Numbered from the stretch's first letter, positions 1-7,872 are shown. The stretch is 61,050 nt of DNA from RUG754 sp045545455 (GCA_045545455.1 JAZQAY010000087.1:1-61050), one strand, 5' to 3'. A program made the numbers and translations. Notes: generated from the letters alone by a model not told the origin.

Positions 1-189
1 ATGCACGTGGTCAGGACACAATTCAGCTTCGATAATATTAACGCCTTTTCTCTCGCAAAGCATTCTTATGATTCTACCGATGTCAGCTCGGATCTTTCCA
101 TAAATGACTCTTCGTCTGTACTTTGGCGCAAAGACTATGTGATACTTACAATTCCACGTGGTATGTGCTAAACTATTATTGTCATTCAT
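1..189 (-). CDS. tnpA: IS200/IS605-family transposase TnpA, N-terminal part (runs off window)
   Basis: The minus strand reads from ATG at 189 to the window edge as 63 codons, beginning MNDNNSLAHTTWNCKYHIVF and followed by APKYRR. This is the standard N terminus of small (about 150 aa) Y1 HUH transposases that move single-stranded DNA. The last visible residues are His-Val-His, the metal-binding HUH motif; the catalytic tyrosine lies outside the window. A strong Shine-Dalgarno (GGAGG, 196-200) precedes the ATG. No tnpB is visible, but one could lie beyond the edge. Family is certain; whether the rest is intact is unknown. Confidence 0.93.
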   Translation of the reverse strand, partial: MNDNNSLAHTTWNCKYHIVFAPKYRRRVIYGKIRADIGRIIRMLCERKGVNIIEAELCPDHVH

Positions 190-350
190 AAATTACCTCC
201 TCGTTGTGGTAGATTGGTTGGCGGACCAAATCTATCATACCACGTTGGGGGTAATTTATTTGCTTAAATCTAAAGACGCTCAACCGCACCGGCATAGCCG
301 GTGGATTATTGTTCCTCGGACTACCGCCCTCGGAACCGCTACTAAAGTAT
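190..350 (-). mobile_element. Left-end region of the IS200-like element
   Basis: The 160 bp upstream of tnpA hold hairpins of the kind IS200/IS605 elements use as ends instead of inverted repeats. The clearest is CACCGGC-ata-GCCGGTG at 287-303; a weaker one has arms GTTCC/GGAAC at 311-336. The exact outer boundary cannot be fixed without an empty site. It must lie before the CoA-transferase terminator at 361-382, which belongs to the neighbouring gene. Confidence 0.6.
206..243 (-). promoter_or_regulatory. tnpA leader hairpin next to the ribosome binding site
   Basis: Arms GTGGTAGATTGGT (206-218) and ACCAAATCTATCATACCAC (225-243) form a long imperfect stem in the tnpA mRNA, ending 5 nt before the Shine-Dalgarno. 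IS200 of enteric bacteria has a comparable leader stem that limits transposase translation. The same role here is inferred. Confidence 0.55.
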
Positions 351-351
351 A

Positions 352-382
352 CATCAAAAGACCCGGCTCTCATAAGCCGGGT
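352..382 (-). terminator. Rho-independent terminator of the 454-1809 gene
   Basis: Perfect 8-bp stem ACCCGGCT/AGCCGGGT (361-368 with 375-382), 6-nt loop, followed on the minus strand by CTTTTGATG. It lies about 70 bp past the stop codon of the CoA-transferase. Confidence 0.85.
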
Positions 383-453
383 CACATTTTCATTTATATC
401 ATATTACCATATTGAAATTTTCTTTTCAGTACAAATCCAAAAATATTTCTGCC

Positions 454-1809
454 TTATATGAGTTTCGAGGATCTCTTCCAGATGCCCATCTTCTCGGCTT
501 CCTTGATCAGGTCGTCCCTGAAGTCGGGGTGCGCGATGGAGATCAGGAGCTCCGCTCTCTGCCATGTGGACTTACCCTTGAGCTGTACTGCGCCGTACTC
601 GGTAACGATGAAGTCGGTGCACATTCTCGGGGTGGTAACGATAGCTCCCTCCTTCAGTATAGGCGTGATCAGCGAGTAGACGTTTCCGCTGGCGGAAGTC
701 TTCGTGGACGGAGTGCAAAGGAAACTGTCCCCGCCTTCCGATCCGAAAGCTCCCATTACGAAGTCCAGCTGACCGCCGGTTCCTGAGATCTGGCGGTGAC
801 CGTCAGACTCAGCGCATACCTGACCGTAGAGGTCCACACCGATACAGCTGTTGACCGAAATGAAGTTCGGTATCTGTGAGATGGTGGTGTAGTTGTTGAC
901 GTAATCAACAGGCGCCGAGCAGCAGATGGGGTTGTCGTCTATGAAATCGTAGAGGTCCTTGGATCCTGCAGCAAATGTATATACGAGTTTACCACGGTCC
1001 ACCGGTTTATTTCCCGTGAGTTTGCCGGCCTCGAACAGATATCTGTAGGCGTCGGTCATCATCTCGGTATGTCCTTCCACGTTTCTGATGTCTGAATCAG
1101 CGATCATCTTTCCGATATATGTGGGAAGGCTTCCGATTCCCAGCTGCACCGTGCAGTGGGACTTTATGTTCTTGACAACGTGAGCCGCGATCTTCTTATC
1201 GATGTCTGACGCGGGCTTCTCCGGAAGCTCTGTCAGAGGAGTATTGCTTCCCTCTACCACGTAATCCACACCGTAAAGGTTGATCTGCGTCTGGTATCCG
1301 TGAGCGATGGGCATGTTCTCGTTTACTTCAACGATACGCATCTTGGCGGATTTCAGTACGCCCCACATGTCGGCGACCTGAGGCCCGATGTTGAAGTTTC
1401 CGTGCTCATCCATGGGCGCTACCTGGAAGTAGGCGATGTCCACTTCGTTATGGTTGTTCACCCATAAGAACGGCAGCTCACTGAACATCATTGGGATATA
1501 CCAGCAGCGGCCTTCCTTGTTCATGACCCTGTCCTGTGCGGAGAAATGTGCGGACGCAAAGCGCACCTGATCGTTTGAATTAGTGGCCGAGAACACCTCG
1601 AAAGGTTCGTTCCTTATGGCTACCGTGGAAATGATGGTGACGTCCTCAAGCTCGTCTGCCCTCTTGGCCAGGGCCTTATCGATATCAACTACCGCTCCGC
1701 AGCCCGTACCGAAGTGGATACGCATTCCGTTTCTGACGTACGCTGCTGCCTGATCGGCAGTTATGAGTTTCTTCTTGTATTCCTTTTCAAGCTGAGATAC
1801 TTTATACAT
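454..1809 (-). CDS. Acetyl-CoA hydrolase/transferase family CoA-transferase, copy 1 (butyryl-CoA:acetate type)
   Basis: 451 aa, full length for the butyryl-CoA:acetate / 4-hydroxybutyrate CoA-transferase family, cytosolic enzymes that move CoA from an acyl-CoA to acetate. Visible family motifs are VEVNENMP (161-168), HTEM (247-250, where I place the active-site glutamate, Glu249) and the glycine loop GTGGQ (343-347) of the C-terminal CoA-binding half. Such enzymes usually make the last step of butyrate formation in gut clostridia, but the acyl substrate cannot be read from sequence. The paralogue at 2087-3442 has the same length and is clearly similar throughout. Each copy has its own promoter and terminator, so they are separate units. 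Confidence 0.9.
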   Translation of the reverse strand: MYKVSQLEKEYKKKLITADQAAAYVRNGMRIHFGTGCGAVVDIDKALAKRADELEDVTIISTVAIRNEPFEVFSATNSNDQVRFASAHFSAQDRVMNKEGRCWYIPMMFSELPFLWVNNHNEVDIAYFQVAPMDEHGNFNIGPQVADMWGVLKSAKMRIVEVNENMPIAHGYQTQINLYGVDYVVEGSNTPLTELPEKPASDIDKKIAAHVVKNIKSHCTVQLGIGSLPTYIGKMIADSDIRNVEGHTEMMTDAYRYLFEAGKLTGNKPVDRGKLVYTFAAGSKDLYDFIDDNPICCSAPVDYVNNYTTISQIPNFISVNSCIGVDLYGQVCAESDGHRQISGTGGQLDFVMGAFGSEGGDSFLCTPSTKTSASGNVYSLITPILKEGAIVTTPRMCTDFIVTEYGAVQLKGKSTWQRAELLISIAHPDFRDDLIKEAEKMGIWKRSSKLI

Positions 1810-1828
1810 GATCTTTCATCCTTCTTTT

Positions 1829-1856
1829 GGCGCAAAAAACGTGCTTCTCATGCGCC
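1829..1856 (-). promoter_or_regulatory. Leader inverted repeat upstream of CoA-transferase copy 1
   Basis: Arms GGCGCA (1829-1834) and TGCGCC (1851-1856) lie between promoter and start codon. The other copy has a stronger version at 3464-3483. Could be an mRNA hairpin or a protein-binding site. Confidence 0.4.
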
Positions 1857-1895
1857 CTCTGTTTTATATAACGAATGCTGACCGCCAGTTGATCT

Positions 1896-1955
1896 TTGTT
1901 AAAAATAAAACAATTCTCTAACTAATATTTTACCGCAAATCGTTATGTATATCAA
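1896..1955 (-). promoter_or_regulatory. Sigma-A promoter with Rex-like operator, CoA-transferase copy 1
   Basis: On the minus strand TTGATA (1950-1955), 17-bp spacer, TAAAAT (1927-1932). Just downstream lies the 18-bp TTGTTAAAAATAAAACAA (1896-1913), with 5-bp inverted ends TTGTT/AACAA. It resembles the 18-bp redox-regulator Rex site (TTGTTAA-N4-TTAACAA) on one side only. The promoter is well supported; the operator is a suggestion. Confidence 0.7.
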
Positions 1956-1996
1956 CGATAAAATGCCCTCTGAAATGTATTCTTTTAAGTACTTGA

Positions 1997-2026
1997 TAAA
2001 AGCCCCGGCATTCATTATCCGGGGCT
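1997..2026 (-). terminator. Rho-independent terminator of the 2087-3442 gene
   Basis: Stem AGCCCCGG/CCGGGGCT (2001-2008 with 2019-2026) followed on the minus strand by a TTTT run. It separates the two tandem CoA-transferase units. Confidence 0.85.
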
Positions 2027-2086
2027 CACTGTTATATGCGATGTGATCGTTTATTATGACCTGCTGTCAGTCCTGAGACAGGTGTT

Positions 2087-3442
2087 TTATACTAGTTTTG
2101 ACGTTCTCTTCCAGATGCCCATCCTTTCTGCTTCCTTGATGAGATCATCGCGGAAATCAGGATGCGCTATGGAGACCAGAAGCTCCGCCCGCTCCCAGGT
2201 GGATTTCCCCTTAAGGGACACCGCGCCGTACTCCGTGACTATATAGTCCGTGCACATTCTCGGTATCGTAACGATCGCCCCGTTCTTCAGGGTCGGACTG
2301 ATCAGTGAATACACTGTCCCGTCCGCATCAGTTCTGGTGGAAGGAGTGCAAAGAAAACTGCGTCCGCCGTTTGATGCGAAAGCACCCATTATGAAGTCCA
2401 GCTGACCGCCGGTTCCCGATATTTGGAGAAGTCCGTCGGACTCTGCGGTCGCCTGTCCGTAAAGGTCGACTCCCATGCATCTGGTGATCGAGATGAAGTT
2501 GGGGATCCTGGATATGGTGGAGAAGTTATTTACATAATTCACAGGGGCCGAGCAGCAGATCGGATTGTCGTTTATGAAGTCGTACAGCTTCTTGGTGCCG
2601 CCTGCGTAGGTATATACCAGTTTTCCTCTGTCCAGAGGCTTGTTCCCTGTGAGCCTTCCCTCTTCAAACAGATGTCTGAAGGCATCGCTAAGCATCTCCG
2701 TATGGCTCTCAACGTTCCTTATATCTGATTCCGCGATCATTTTGCCGATATTGTTGGGAAGGCTTCCGGCTCCCAGCTGCACTGTACAGTGGGACCTGAT
2801 GTTCTTTACCACGTGATCGGCTATCCTGAGATCGATCTCCGTAGGCGGTCTCTCGGGGATCTCCACGAGAGGCGTGTTGCTTCCCTCCACCACATAATCG
2901 ATACCGAACAGATTTATCTGGGTCTGGTATCCGTGAGCGATCGGCATGTTTTCGTTTACTTCCACGATACGCATCTTAGCGGATTTCAGAACGCCCCACA
3001 TGTCAGCTACCTGAGGGCCGATGTTGAAGTTGCCGTGTTTATCCATAGGGGCTACCTGGAAATACGCGATGTCCACCCCGTTGTCGTTATTGACCCAAAG
3101 CTGCGGCAGCTCGCTGGACATCATGGGAATGTACCAGCAGCGGCCCGCTTCATTCATCTCCCTGTCCTGCGCTGAGAAAAGGGTCGAAGCGAAGCGCACC
3201 TGATCGTTGGAATGAGTGGCTTTGAACACCTCAAAGGGCTCCTCTCTGATAGCTGCCGTGGAAATGATGGTAACATCCTCCAGCTCGTCTGCCCTTCTGG
3301 CCAGAGCTTTATCGATATCAACTACCGCTCCGCATCCGGTACCGAAGTGGATGCGCATGCCGTTTCTTACATATCCGGCTGCCTGGTCGGCTGTAATGAG
3401 TTTCCTCTTATACTCCTTTTGTAGCTGCGATACTTTATACAT
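2087..3442 (-). CDS. Acetyl-CoA hydrolase/transferase family CoA-transferase, copy 2
   Basis: 451 aa, colinear with copy 1 over the whole length, including VEVNENMP, HTEM and GTGGQ, so both should be active. Differences are scattered: for example QLGAGSLPNNIG here against QLGIGSLPTYIG in copy 1, close to the putative catalytic region, so substrate preference may differ. The duplication includes upstream DNA: the promoter, a long stretch around it and a GGCGCA leader repeat are recognisable in both. The pair is probably an old tandem duplication kept for two acyl substrates or two expression states. Confidence 0.9.
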   Translation of the reverse strand: MYKVSQLQKEYKRKLITADQAAGYVRNGMRIHFGTGCGAVVDIDKALARRADELEDVTIISTAAIREEPFEVFKATHSNDQVRFASTLFSAQDREMNEAGRCWYIPMMSSELPQLWVNNDNGVDIAYFQVAPMDKHGNFNIGPQVADMWGVLKSAKMRIVEVNENMPIAHGYQTQINLFGIDYVVEGSNTPLVEIPERPPTEIDLRIADHVVKNIRSHCTVQLGAGSLPNNIGKMIAESDIRNVESHTEMLSDAFRHLFEEGRLTGNKPLDRGKLVYTYAGGTKKLYDFINDNPICCSAPVNYVNNFSTISRIPNFISITRCMGVDLYGQATAESDGLLQISGTGGQLDFIMGAFASNGGRSFLCTPSTRTDADGTVYSLISPTLKNGAIVTIPRMCTDYIVTEYGAVSLKGKSTWERAELLVSIAHPDFRDDLIKEAERMGIWKRTSKLV

Positions 3443-3463
3443 GGTTCTCTCCCGACTAAATTC

Positions 3464-3483
3464 GGCGCAAAATACTTTGCGCC
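3464..3483 (-). promoter_or_regulatory. Perfect leader hairpin upstream of CoA-transferase copy 2
   Basis: GGCGCAAA-atac-TTTGCGCC, 8-bp arms with a 4-nt loop, between promoter and start codon. Counterpart of the shorter repeat at 1829-1856. Confidence 0.5.
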
Positions 3484-3521
3484 ATATTCTGTATAACTGA
3501 TGAAGGCCGCCGGTCGACCAC

Positions 3522-3581
3522 TTGTTAAAATTCGAACATTTCTCTTATTTATATTTTACCGCACATCCTTATATTTATCAA
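3522..3581 (-). promoter_or_regulatory. Sigma-A promoter with Rex-like site, CoA-transferase copy 2
   Basis: TTGATA (3576-3581), 17-bp spacer, TAAAAT (3553-3558), identical boxes and spacing to copy 1. The matching downstream 18-mer TTGTTAAAATTCGAACAT (3522-3539) keeps only a TGTT/AACA core of the dyad. Confidence 0.7.
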
Positions 3582-3640
3582 CGAAAAAATGCCTCATGAA
3601 AAATATTCTTTAAGCACTTCGGGGCGGGCATCAGCATCAC

Positions 3641-3684
3641 AAAAAAAGAAAAAGAAAAGGCCCGCGTCCAAATTTCACGCGGGC
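3641..3684 (-). terminator. Rho-independent terminator of the DUF3793 gene
   Basis: Stem GCCCGCGT/ACGCGGGC (3660-3667 with 3677-3684), followed on the minus strand by a long T-rich run. Confidence 0.88.
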
Positions 3685-3696
3685 ATTTCCCCCTTA

Positions 3697-4200
3697 TCAA
3701 GTCTGCTTCAGATATATCCTGAAGCACTTGCTGTACTTATCGAACTTATCCTTTGCGGTATTCACGTCGCTGTAGACCTTCCAGTACCCCGTAAGCTTGC
3801 ACTCCCGTTTCTCTATGAACCCCTGGACGTCTTCCGGAGGATAGCCCAGAAAGAGCCCGATCTCGTGGGGAAAGTCGCAGCCCGAAAGCCTTTTGGAAAG
3901 GTGGGATATGAGGCAGGCCGGCCTGAAGTCGGAATAGCCCTGTTCCCTTAAGATCTCCGCGGTCTGCTCGTCCAAAAGATCCTCCTTCAGGTCTCTTATG
4001 CGAACTATGTATACGAGGGCCGACTTTCCGCTGAACTTAAGGGGAACGGCTATCACGCCCTTCCTCGAAAGACGCCTGTTTAGGTCCCTCAGGTCCTTCC
4101 GCATCTCTTCCTTTGATCCGTATTCGCAGTTGAACATGTTCGCTGTCTTGAGCCCCGCCAGAGTCGGGGCACAGTGTCTTATCAGAAGTTCGTCGGACAT
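3697..4200 (-). CDS. DUF3793 family protein
   Basis: 167 aa, soluble. Family hallmarks visible: HCAPTLAGLKTANMF (9-23), FPHEIGLFLGYP (110-121) followed by EDV, and a late CKLTGYWKVY (134-143). The family is common in anaerobic Firmicutes, and I recall it near iron or haem transport genes; its biochemical function is not known. Palindromes resembling DtxR-family iron boxes lie 90-180 bp upstream, which fits metal-dependent expression. Single-gene unit with its own terminator. Confidence 0.8.
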   Translation of the reverse strand: MSDELLIRHCAPTLAGLKTANMFNCEYGSKEEMRKDLRDLNRRLSRKGVIAVPLKFSGKSALVYIVRIRDLKEDLLDEQTAEILREQGYSDFRPACLISHLSKRLSGCDFPHEIGLFLGYPPEDVQGFIEKRECKLTGYWKVYSDVNTAKDKFDKYSKCFRIYLKQT

Positions 4201-4291
4201 AAGTGGGCTCCTTTTCAGATTGTGTGTGCCTCAGCATCGCGGGTCCAGCGCGATACCAAAAGCGGAAAGATGGGGTTTAGGCCGTTACTTA

Positions 4292-4307
4292 GTTAGCCTA
4301 TGCTAAC
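4292..4307. promoter_or_regulatory. DtxR-like palindrome 1
   Basis: GTTAGC-ctat-GCTAAC, 6-bp arms, about 90 bp upstream of the DUF3793 start. The TTAG...CTAA core is typical of DtxR/IdeR/MntR-type metalloregulator sites. Confidence 0.55.
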
Positions 4308-4359
4308 CGTTAGGCTTTTTTATAGGACATCCTGTGATGTCCCTCCATGTGGTTCCTTA

Positions 4360-4383
4360 ATCAGTTAGCCTCGGCTAACTGAT
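4360..4383. promoter_or_regulatory. DtxR-like palindrome 2
   Basis: Perfect dyad with 11-bp arms: ATCAGTTAGCC (4360-4370), tc, GGCTAACTGAT (4373-4383). Same AGTTAGC core as palindrome 1. It lies between the DUF3793 gene and tRNA-Arg, so it could control either direction. Confidence 0.6.
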
Positions 4384-4478
4384 ATGTTACACCTTTATTT
4401 CTTCTGTGTCAACGATGTTTTTAAAAATTGGTCTTTTATTTTTTGTGGTCCTGTGTTATTATAGATGTGCAAAAATAT

Positions 4479-4553
4479 GTCTCCCTAGTTAAATGGATAT
4501 AACGGAGCTCTCCTAAAGCTCAGTTGACAGTTCGATTCTGTCGGGGGATACCA
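4479..4553 (+). tRNA. tRNA-Arg (anticodon CCU)
   Basis: Cloverleaf by eye: acceptor GTCTCCC pairs with GGGGGAT; anticodon stem GAGCT/AGCTC encloses loop CTCCTAA, giving CCT at positions 34-36 (reads AGG). The T arm is GACAG-TTCGATT-CTGTC; discriminator A and an encoded CCA end at 4553. Followed at once by a terminator, so a single-tRNA unit. The only RNA gene I could fold in the window. Confidence 0.95.
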
Positions 4554-4556
4554 ACG

Positions 4557-4577
4557 GGCGCCCATCGGGCGCCTTTT
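4557..4577 (+). terminator. Terminator of tRNA-Arg
   Basis: GGCGCCC-atc-GGGCGCC followed by TTTT, three bases after the tRNA CCA end. Confidence 0.88.
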
Positions 4578-4587
4578 ATTATGCGAA

Positions 4588-4612
4588 AAGGCCCTGCTTA
4601 CGCAAGGCCTCT
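4588..4612 (-). terminator. Terminator of the polyferredoxin operon
   Basis: Interrupted stem, arms 4589-4597 and 4602-4610 around loop TTAC (AGGCC and TGC pair with GCA and GGCCT). T runs on both sides make it bidirectional; it closes the minus-strand operon ending at 4618. Confidence 0.75.
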
Positions 4613-4617
4613 TTTTA

Positions 4618-5475
4618 TTATTCCATTTCACTCATAGCAGACTCTCGCTTTACCCCGAACTCGTACGAGAGCGCCTTGGCCGGACACTCCTTGATGCAGA
4701 CTCCGCAGCGGATGCACTCGGTATCGTTGGGATCCTCCGCGGGATCCACTCCCATGCCGCAGACTTTAGCGCAGGCGCCGCACGAAACGCAGGCGTCCTT
4801 ATCGCAGCTCATGCTGACAAGCGCCACCTTATTGAAGGGCGCGTAGATCGCACCCAGAGGGCAGAGGTATTTGCAGAAAGGTCTGTAGATCATGACGCTC
4901 ACGATCACGCAGGCGATGAGAATGCTGAGCTTCCAGTAGAAGGTGCTGCCAAGCACCTCAAACAGCCTGGAATCCCCCAGCGCGAGAAACAGCCCCGAGA
5001 CTGTTCCTGACGGACATAGGTACTTACAGAAGGCCGGCGTCAGCTTCGCAAAGGACGGCACTCCGATCACCAGCACCAGAAGCACTGCGTACTTCAGGCT
5101 GCGGAGTTTACGGTCGCCTTTGAAGGCGCGGATCTTCTTTGGGAATGGGATCTTATGAAGCAGATCCTGAAGGAGTCCGAAGGGGCATAGGAACCCGCAG
5201 ACCGCACGGCCAAGCACCGCTCCGAAGAAGATCAGGAGTCCCAGGACGTAGTAAGGGAACCTGAAGGTCATGCCTGACAGGCTGTTCTGAAGGGATCCGA
5301 TGGGACAGGCGCCGACTGCTCCCGGACAGGAATAGCAGTTCAGTCCCGGAACGCAGAAAGCCTTCGTAGCGCTCTGGCTGATGGTCCCAGTGAAGAAATC
5401 CTTGAAGTTCGCGTTCTGTATGAGGGCGGCGATGCCCTGTATTGTAAGACGAAATCTCTTATCCAAGGCCCACAC
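4618..5475 (-). CDS. Membrane 4Fe-4S polyferredoxin, NapH-like
   Basis: 285 aa integral membrane protein with a GTG start overlapping the upstream gene by 17 nt. Cysteine groups in order: CYSCPGAVGACP (47-58), CGFLCPFG (93-100), CKYLCPSG (150-157), CKYLCPLG (201-208), then two classical [4Fe-4S] ferredoxin motifs, C229-C232-C235-C239 and C254-C257-C260-C264. Hydrophobic segments lie between them. Family members carry electrons through the membrane. Together with the CXXC miniprotein and TlpA-like lipoprotein just upstream, it probably forms an extracytoplasmic thiol-redox chain. Confidence 0.85.
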   Translation of the reverse strand: MWALDKRFRLTIQGIAALIQNANFKDFFTGTISQSATKAFCVPGLNCYSCPGAVGACPIGSLQNSLSGMTFRFPYYVLGLLIFFGAVLGRAVCGFLCPFGLLQDLLHKIPFPKKIRAFKGDRKLRSLKYAVLLVLVIGVPSFAKLTPAFCKYLCPSGTVSGLFLALGDSRLFEVLGSTFYWKLSILIACVIVSVMIYRPFCKYLCPLGAIYAPFNKVALVSMSCDKDACVSCGACAKVCGMGVDPAEDPNDTECIRCGVCIKECPAKALSYEFGVKRESAMSEME

Positions 5476-5599
5476 ACTCCAGACAGATGTTTATTGCTTT
5501 GTTGAAGACCTGGGCGGGCTGTCCCTGAAGGATGCCGATGATCACGAAGACCGCGGCCACCAGAAGCGCCCCCGCCAGGATATATTTTCTCTTAGTCAT
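5459..5599 (-). CDS. CD1871A-type CXXC small membrane protein
   Basis: 46 aa, ATG at 5599, stop at 5459-5461. Starts MTKRKYILAGALL, has one transmembrane helix (about 7-24) and ends in NICLECVGLG, a C-terminal CXXC. It matches the CD1871A family of CXXC miniproteins found between tlpA-like and polyferredoxin genes in clostridia, exactly the setting here (28 bp after the TlpA-like gene, overlapping the polyferredoxin start). A role as thiol relay between the two is inferred from order. Confidence 0.85.
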   Translation of the reverse strand: MTKRKYILAGALLVAAVFVIIGILQGQPAQVFNKAINICLECVGLG

Positions 5600-5627
5600 T
5601 TTCAAGTCCTTTCGGCCTTATCCGTAA

Positions 5628-6182
5628 TCAGCTTAAAGCTTCCAGAAGTCCGCTCACCATGCGGTCCCACTCCTCATACGTATGAGAACCGATCACGGGA
5701 TCCTCGTGAAGAAGTGCACCCTCTCCCGTGAGGAAGACAGTCGTTGGCACGTAGCCTGTCTGGAATCCGGCGAATTCTTTGCTCATGCGGAGGATGGGAT
5801 AGGTCACGCCCGTATCCTCCAGAATCTTGGTCGCGTCATCGTCAGCCGTCGTATCCGAGAACACGCCCAGAATTACGAATCCCTGATCCTTATATGTCTG
5901 ATAGAGCTTCTCCAGGTCCGGCATCTCTCCCACGCAGGGTCCGCACCAGGGTTCCCACATGTTGACCATCACGACTTTCGCGTCCTTCACGTCATCGGAT
6001 GTGAATGCTTCGCCCCCGAAGGTCTCGGTTGAGAACGTGAAGTATTCACCTGTAGGCGCTGCGTCATCGCTCGCCCCGCTCTCGCTTCCGTTGTCAGCGG
6101 GAACAGCATCGCCGCTTCCTCCGCAGGCAGCAAAGGAAAAAATCATGGTCAGGCATAATAGTAATAGCAGCAGTTTTTTCAT
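5628..6182 (-). CDS. TlpA-family thioredoxin-like lipoprotein
   Basis: 184 aa. A lipoprotein signal peptide ends SFAAC with lipidated Cys20, then an acidic/Gly/Ser linker to about residue 45. The thioredoxin fold follows, with active site MWEPWCGPC (Cys80, Cys83) and a cis-Pro segment GYVPTTVFL. Members are extracellular thiol-disulfide oxidoreductases tethered to the membrane. The gene sits 12 bp after the ABC permease and 28 bp before the CXXC miniprotein, so one transcript is likely. Electron donor or substrate is not visible. Confidence 0.88.
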   Translation of the reverse strand: MKKLLLLLLCLTMIFSFAACGGSGDAVPADNGSESGASDDAAPTGEYFTFSTETFGGEAFTSDDVKDAKVVMVNMWEPWCGPCVGEMPDLEKLYQTYKDQGFVILGVFSDTTADDDATKILEDTGVTYPILRMSKEFAGFQTGYVPTTVFLTGEGALLHEDPVIGSHTYEEWDRMVSGLLEALS

Positions 6183-6194
6183 GTTATTATCCTC

Positions 6195-7871
6195 TTATCC
6201 TAAATATGCGAATTTTCTTCTGCCGGGGCCGGCCAGCCAGCGGTAGATCACGAAGGATACCAGAAGCAGCACGACGCTCACCATGAGAATGTAGATCTCA
6301 TAGGGAATGAACATTCCGGCAACAAAGAATATGCCGGCGAAAATGAGCGTCAGCACCCACTCTCCGAAGAGGCAGATAAGCGGGTTCAGTCCCTGCTTGA
6401 TAGGGTATGCCTCGTTAGTCCAGTCAAAGCTGGGCCTCTTCATGTTTATCCAGAGTCCAAAGAATGCCGTGAACGTGGTATACGCAATGGCTGCTATCAT
6501 CACGGCTGCCCAGGTCAGAACGGACATGCCTGTAATTATAGCGACCGTCGTTGCAAGTATCAGTGCCCCCGGTACGCAAAGAATGTATTCCATCTTTATC
6601 TTTGCCACGAAGATCTTCATGGGGTCGATTGGCATGGTCTGCAGGATCCAGATGTTATTTCCTTCAAGGGAGATGGAAGGCATGGTGTAGTAGCAGGTGG
6701 ACACCAGCGCAAAGATCAAGATCGTAAGCACCGCCGGAGCGAGGCCGGAAGCGTTGGGAAAGACTTCTTTTGCGCTGTCGAGGAGCATCGTGATGGAGTT
6801 CCTCTTTATCACAGCCGCCACCGCCAGGACCACCATGAATATCGCGCCAAGCCCGCAGTTCATCATGTAGGATGAGCTTGAGATAAAGCGGCGGTATTCC
6901 TTAAAGAGGAGGACCTGCGCCTGTGTGCCGGCTTTGAGAACGCCGGAACCGACTTTGGAGGAGCCTCCCTTTCCTGCACTGATCACTGCATTTCTGAAAG
7001 TCCTGGAAAGCCCGTAGTATATCAGCCCGAATATCACAGCTATGGTGAGCAGTCCAAGCACCAGGCCGGCAGCAGACCCGGTATGGCCAAGCCCTACGAA
7101 GTAGAGAGGCGGAAGGAACCTGTGGATCCAGTCTGCCATGGCCGAGCTGTGGCTCACCAGGGCCGAGGTGAATTTGCTCATCTGGAAGTATACGAAGAAG
7201 TATACGCCCAGGAACAAAAGACTCGCTATCGTGGATGCGATGCCTTTTCCTTTAAGTCTCGCATTTACGAGGGACACCAGCCAGCCAAGCACCGCGCTTA
7301 AGCCAAGCGCCAGGAACGTCAGGGCGATCAGCATGATGACGTTGGAAATAAGGGTGAAAGCGCTGAATCCGATAGTTTTGTTATAGGTCATCATCGCAGG
7401 TATCACCGTTGACGAAACGAATATAAACGATATGAATAAGAGAGGCATCATCCTGGCCAGCAGTATGTATCCCGGAGGGATGGGCATGGAGAGGAGCATC
7501 TCGTTATCCTTTGCTCTGAAAAGAGTGAGGTCCGCGGTGAACATGGTTATCAGCGTTCCCAGGAGCACTCCCATTATGTCCATCAGGATGAAGAATTTCC
7601 AGTCTTCGCCCTTTCCGAGAAGCTCGAGCCCCAGTGAGTCCGAAAGAGCGCTCACACCTGCTCCGATGGATAATCCCAGAAGCACATAGATCGCAATGGT
7701 TATCACGAAGCCTCCTGCTGAACCGCTTTTAGATCTTTTCTTTCCAAAGCTGAAGAGCGTGGCGAGCTCCATGAACTGCTTTTTTATGAGAGTGGCGAGA
7801 AGCCCGGAGTGTTTGCCGAGAGTTCCGCCTGCGGGAGAACTTCCCCGCGTTTTTTTATTTAAAGTGTTCAT
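6195..7871 (-). CDS. ABC exporter permease
   Basis: 558 aa with roughly twelve hydrophobic segments arranged in two halves, as in ABC-2 type exporter permeases of Firmicutes. N terminus is basic and cytoplasmic. One base separates it from the ATPase gene, so the two form one transporter. The exported substrate cannot be read from sequence. The thiol-redox genes directly downstream may act on the exported product or may only be co-transcribed. Confidence 0.82.
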   Translation of the reverse strand: MNTLNKKTRGSSPAGGTLGKHSGLLATLIKKQFMELATLFSFGKKRSKSGSAGGFVITIAIYVLLGLSIGAGVSALSDSLGLELLGKGEDWKFFILMDIMGVLLGTLITMFTADLTLFRAKDNEMLLSMPIPPGYILLARMMPLLFISFIFVSSTVIPAMMTYNKTIGFSAFTLISNVIMLIALTFLALGLSAVLGWLVSLVNARLKGKGIASTIASLLFLGVYFFVYFQMSKFTSALVSHSSAMADWIHRFLPPLYFVGLGHTGSAAGLVLGLLTIAVIFGLIYYGLSRTFRNAVISAGKGGSSKVGSGVLKAGTQAQVLLFKEYRRFISSSSYMMNCGLGAIFMVVLAVAAVIKRNSITMLLDSAKEVFPNASGLAPAVLTILIFALVSTCYYTMPSISLEGNNIWILQTMPIDPMKIFVAKIKMEYILCVPGALILATTVAIITGMSVLTWAAVMIAAIAYTTFTAFFGLWINMKRPSFDWTNEAYPIKQGLNPLICLFGEWVLTLIFAGIFFVAGMFIPYEIYILMVSVVLLLVSFVIYRWLAGPGRRKFAYLG

Positions 7872-7872
7872 T

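Noticed and set aside
182..385. 67-codon minus-strand ORF next to the IS element
   Set aside because: It overlaps the tnpA leader hairpins and left-end hairpins, has no ribosome site and no family resemblance.
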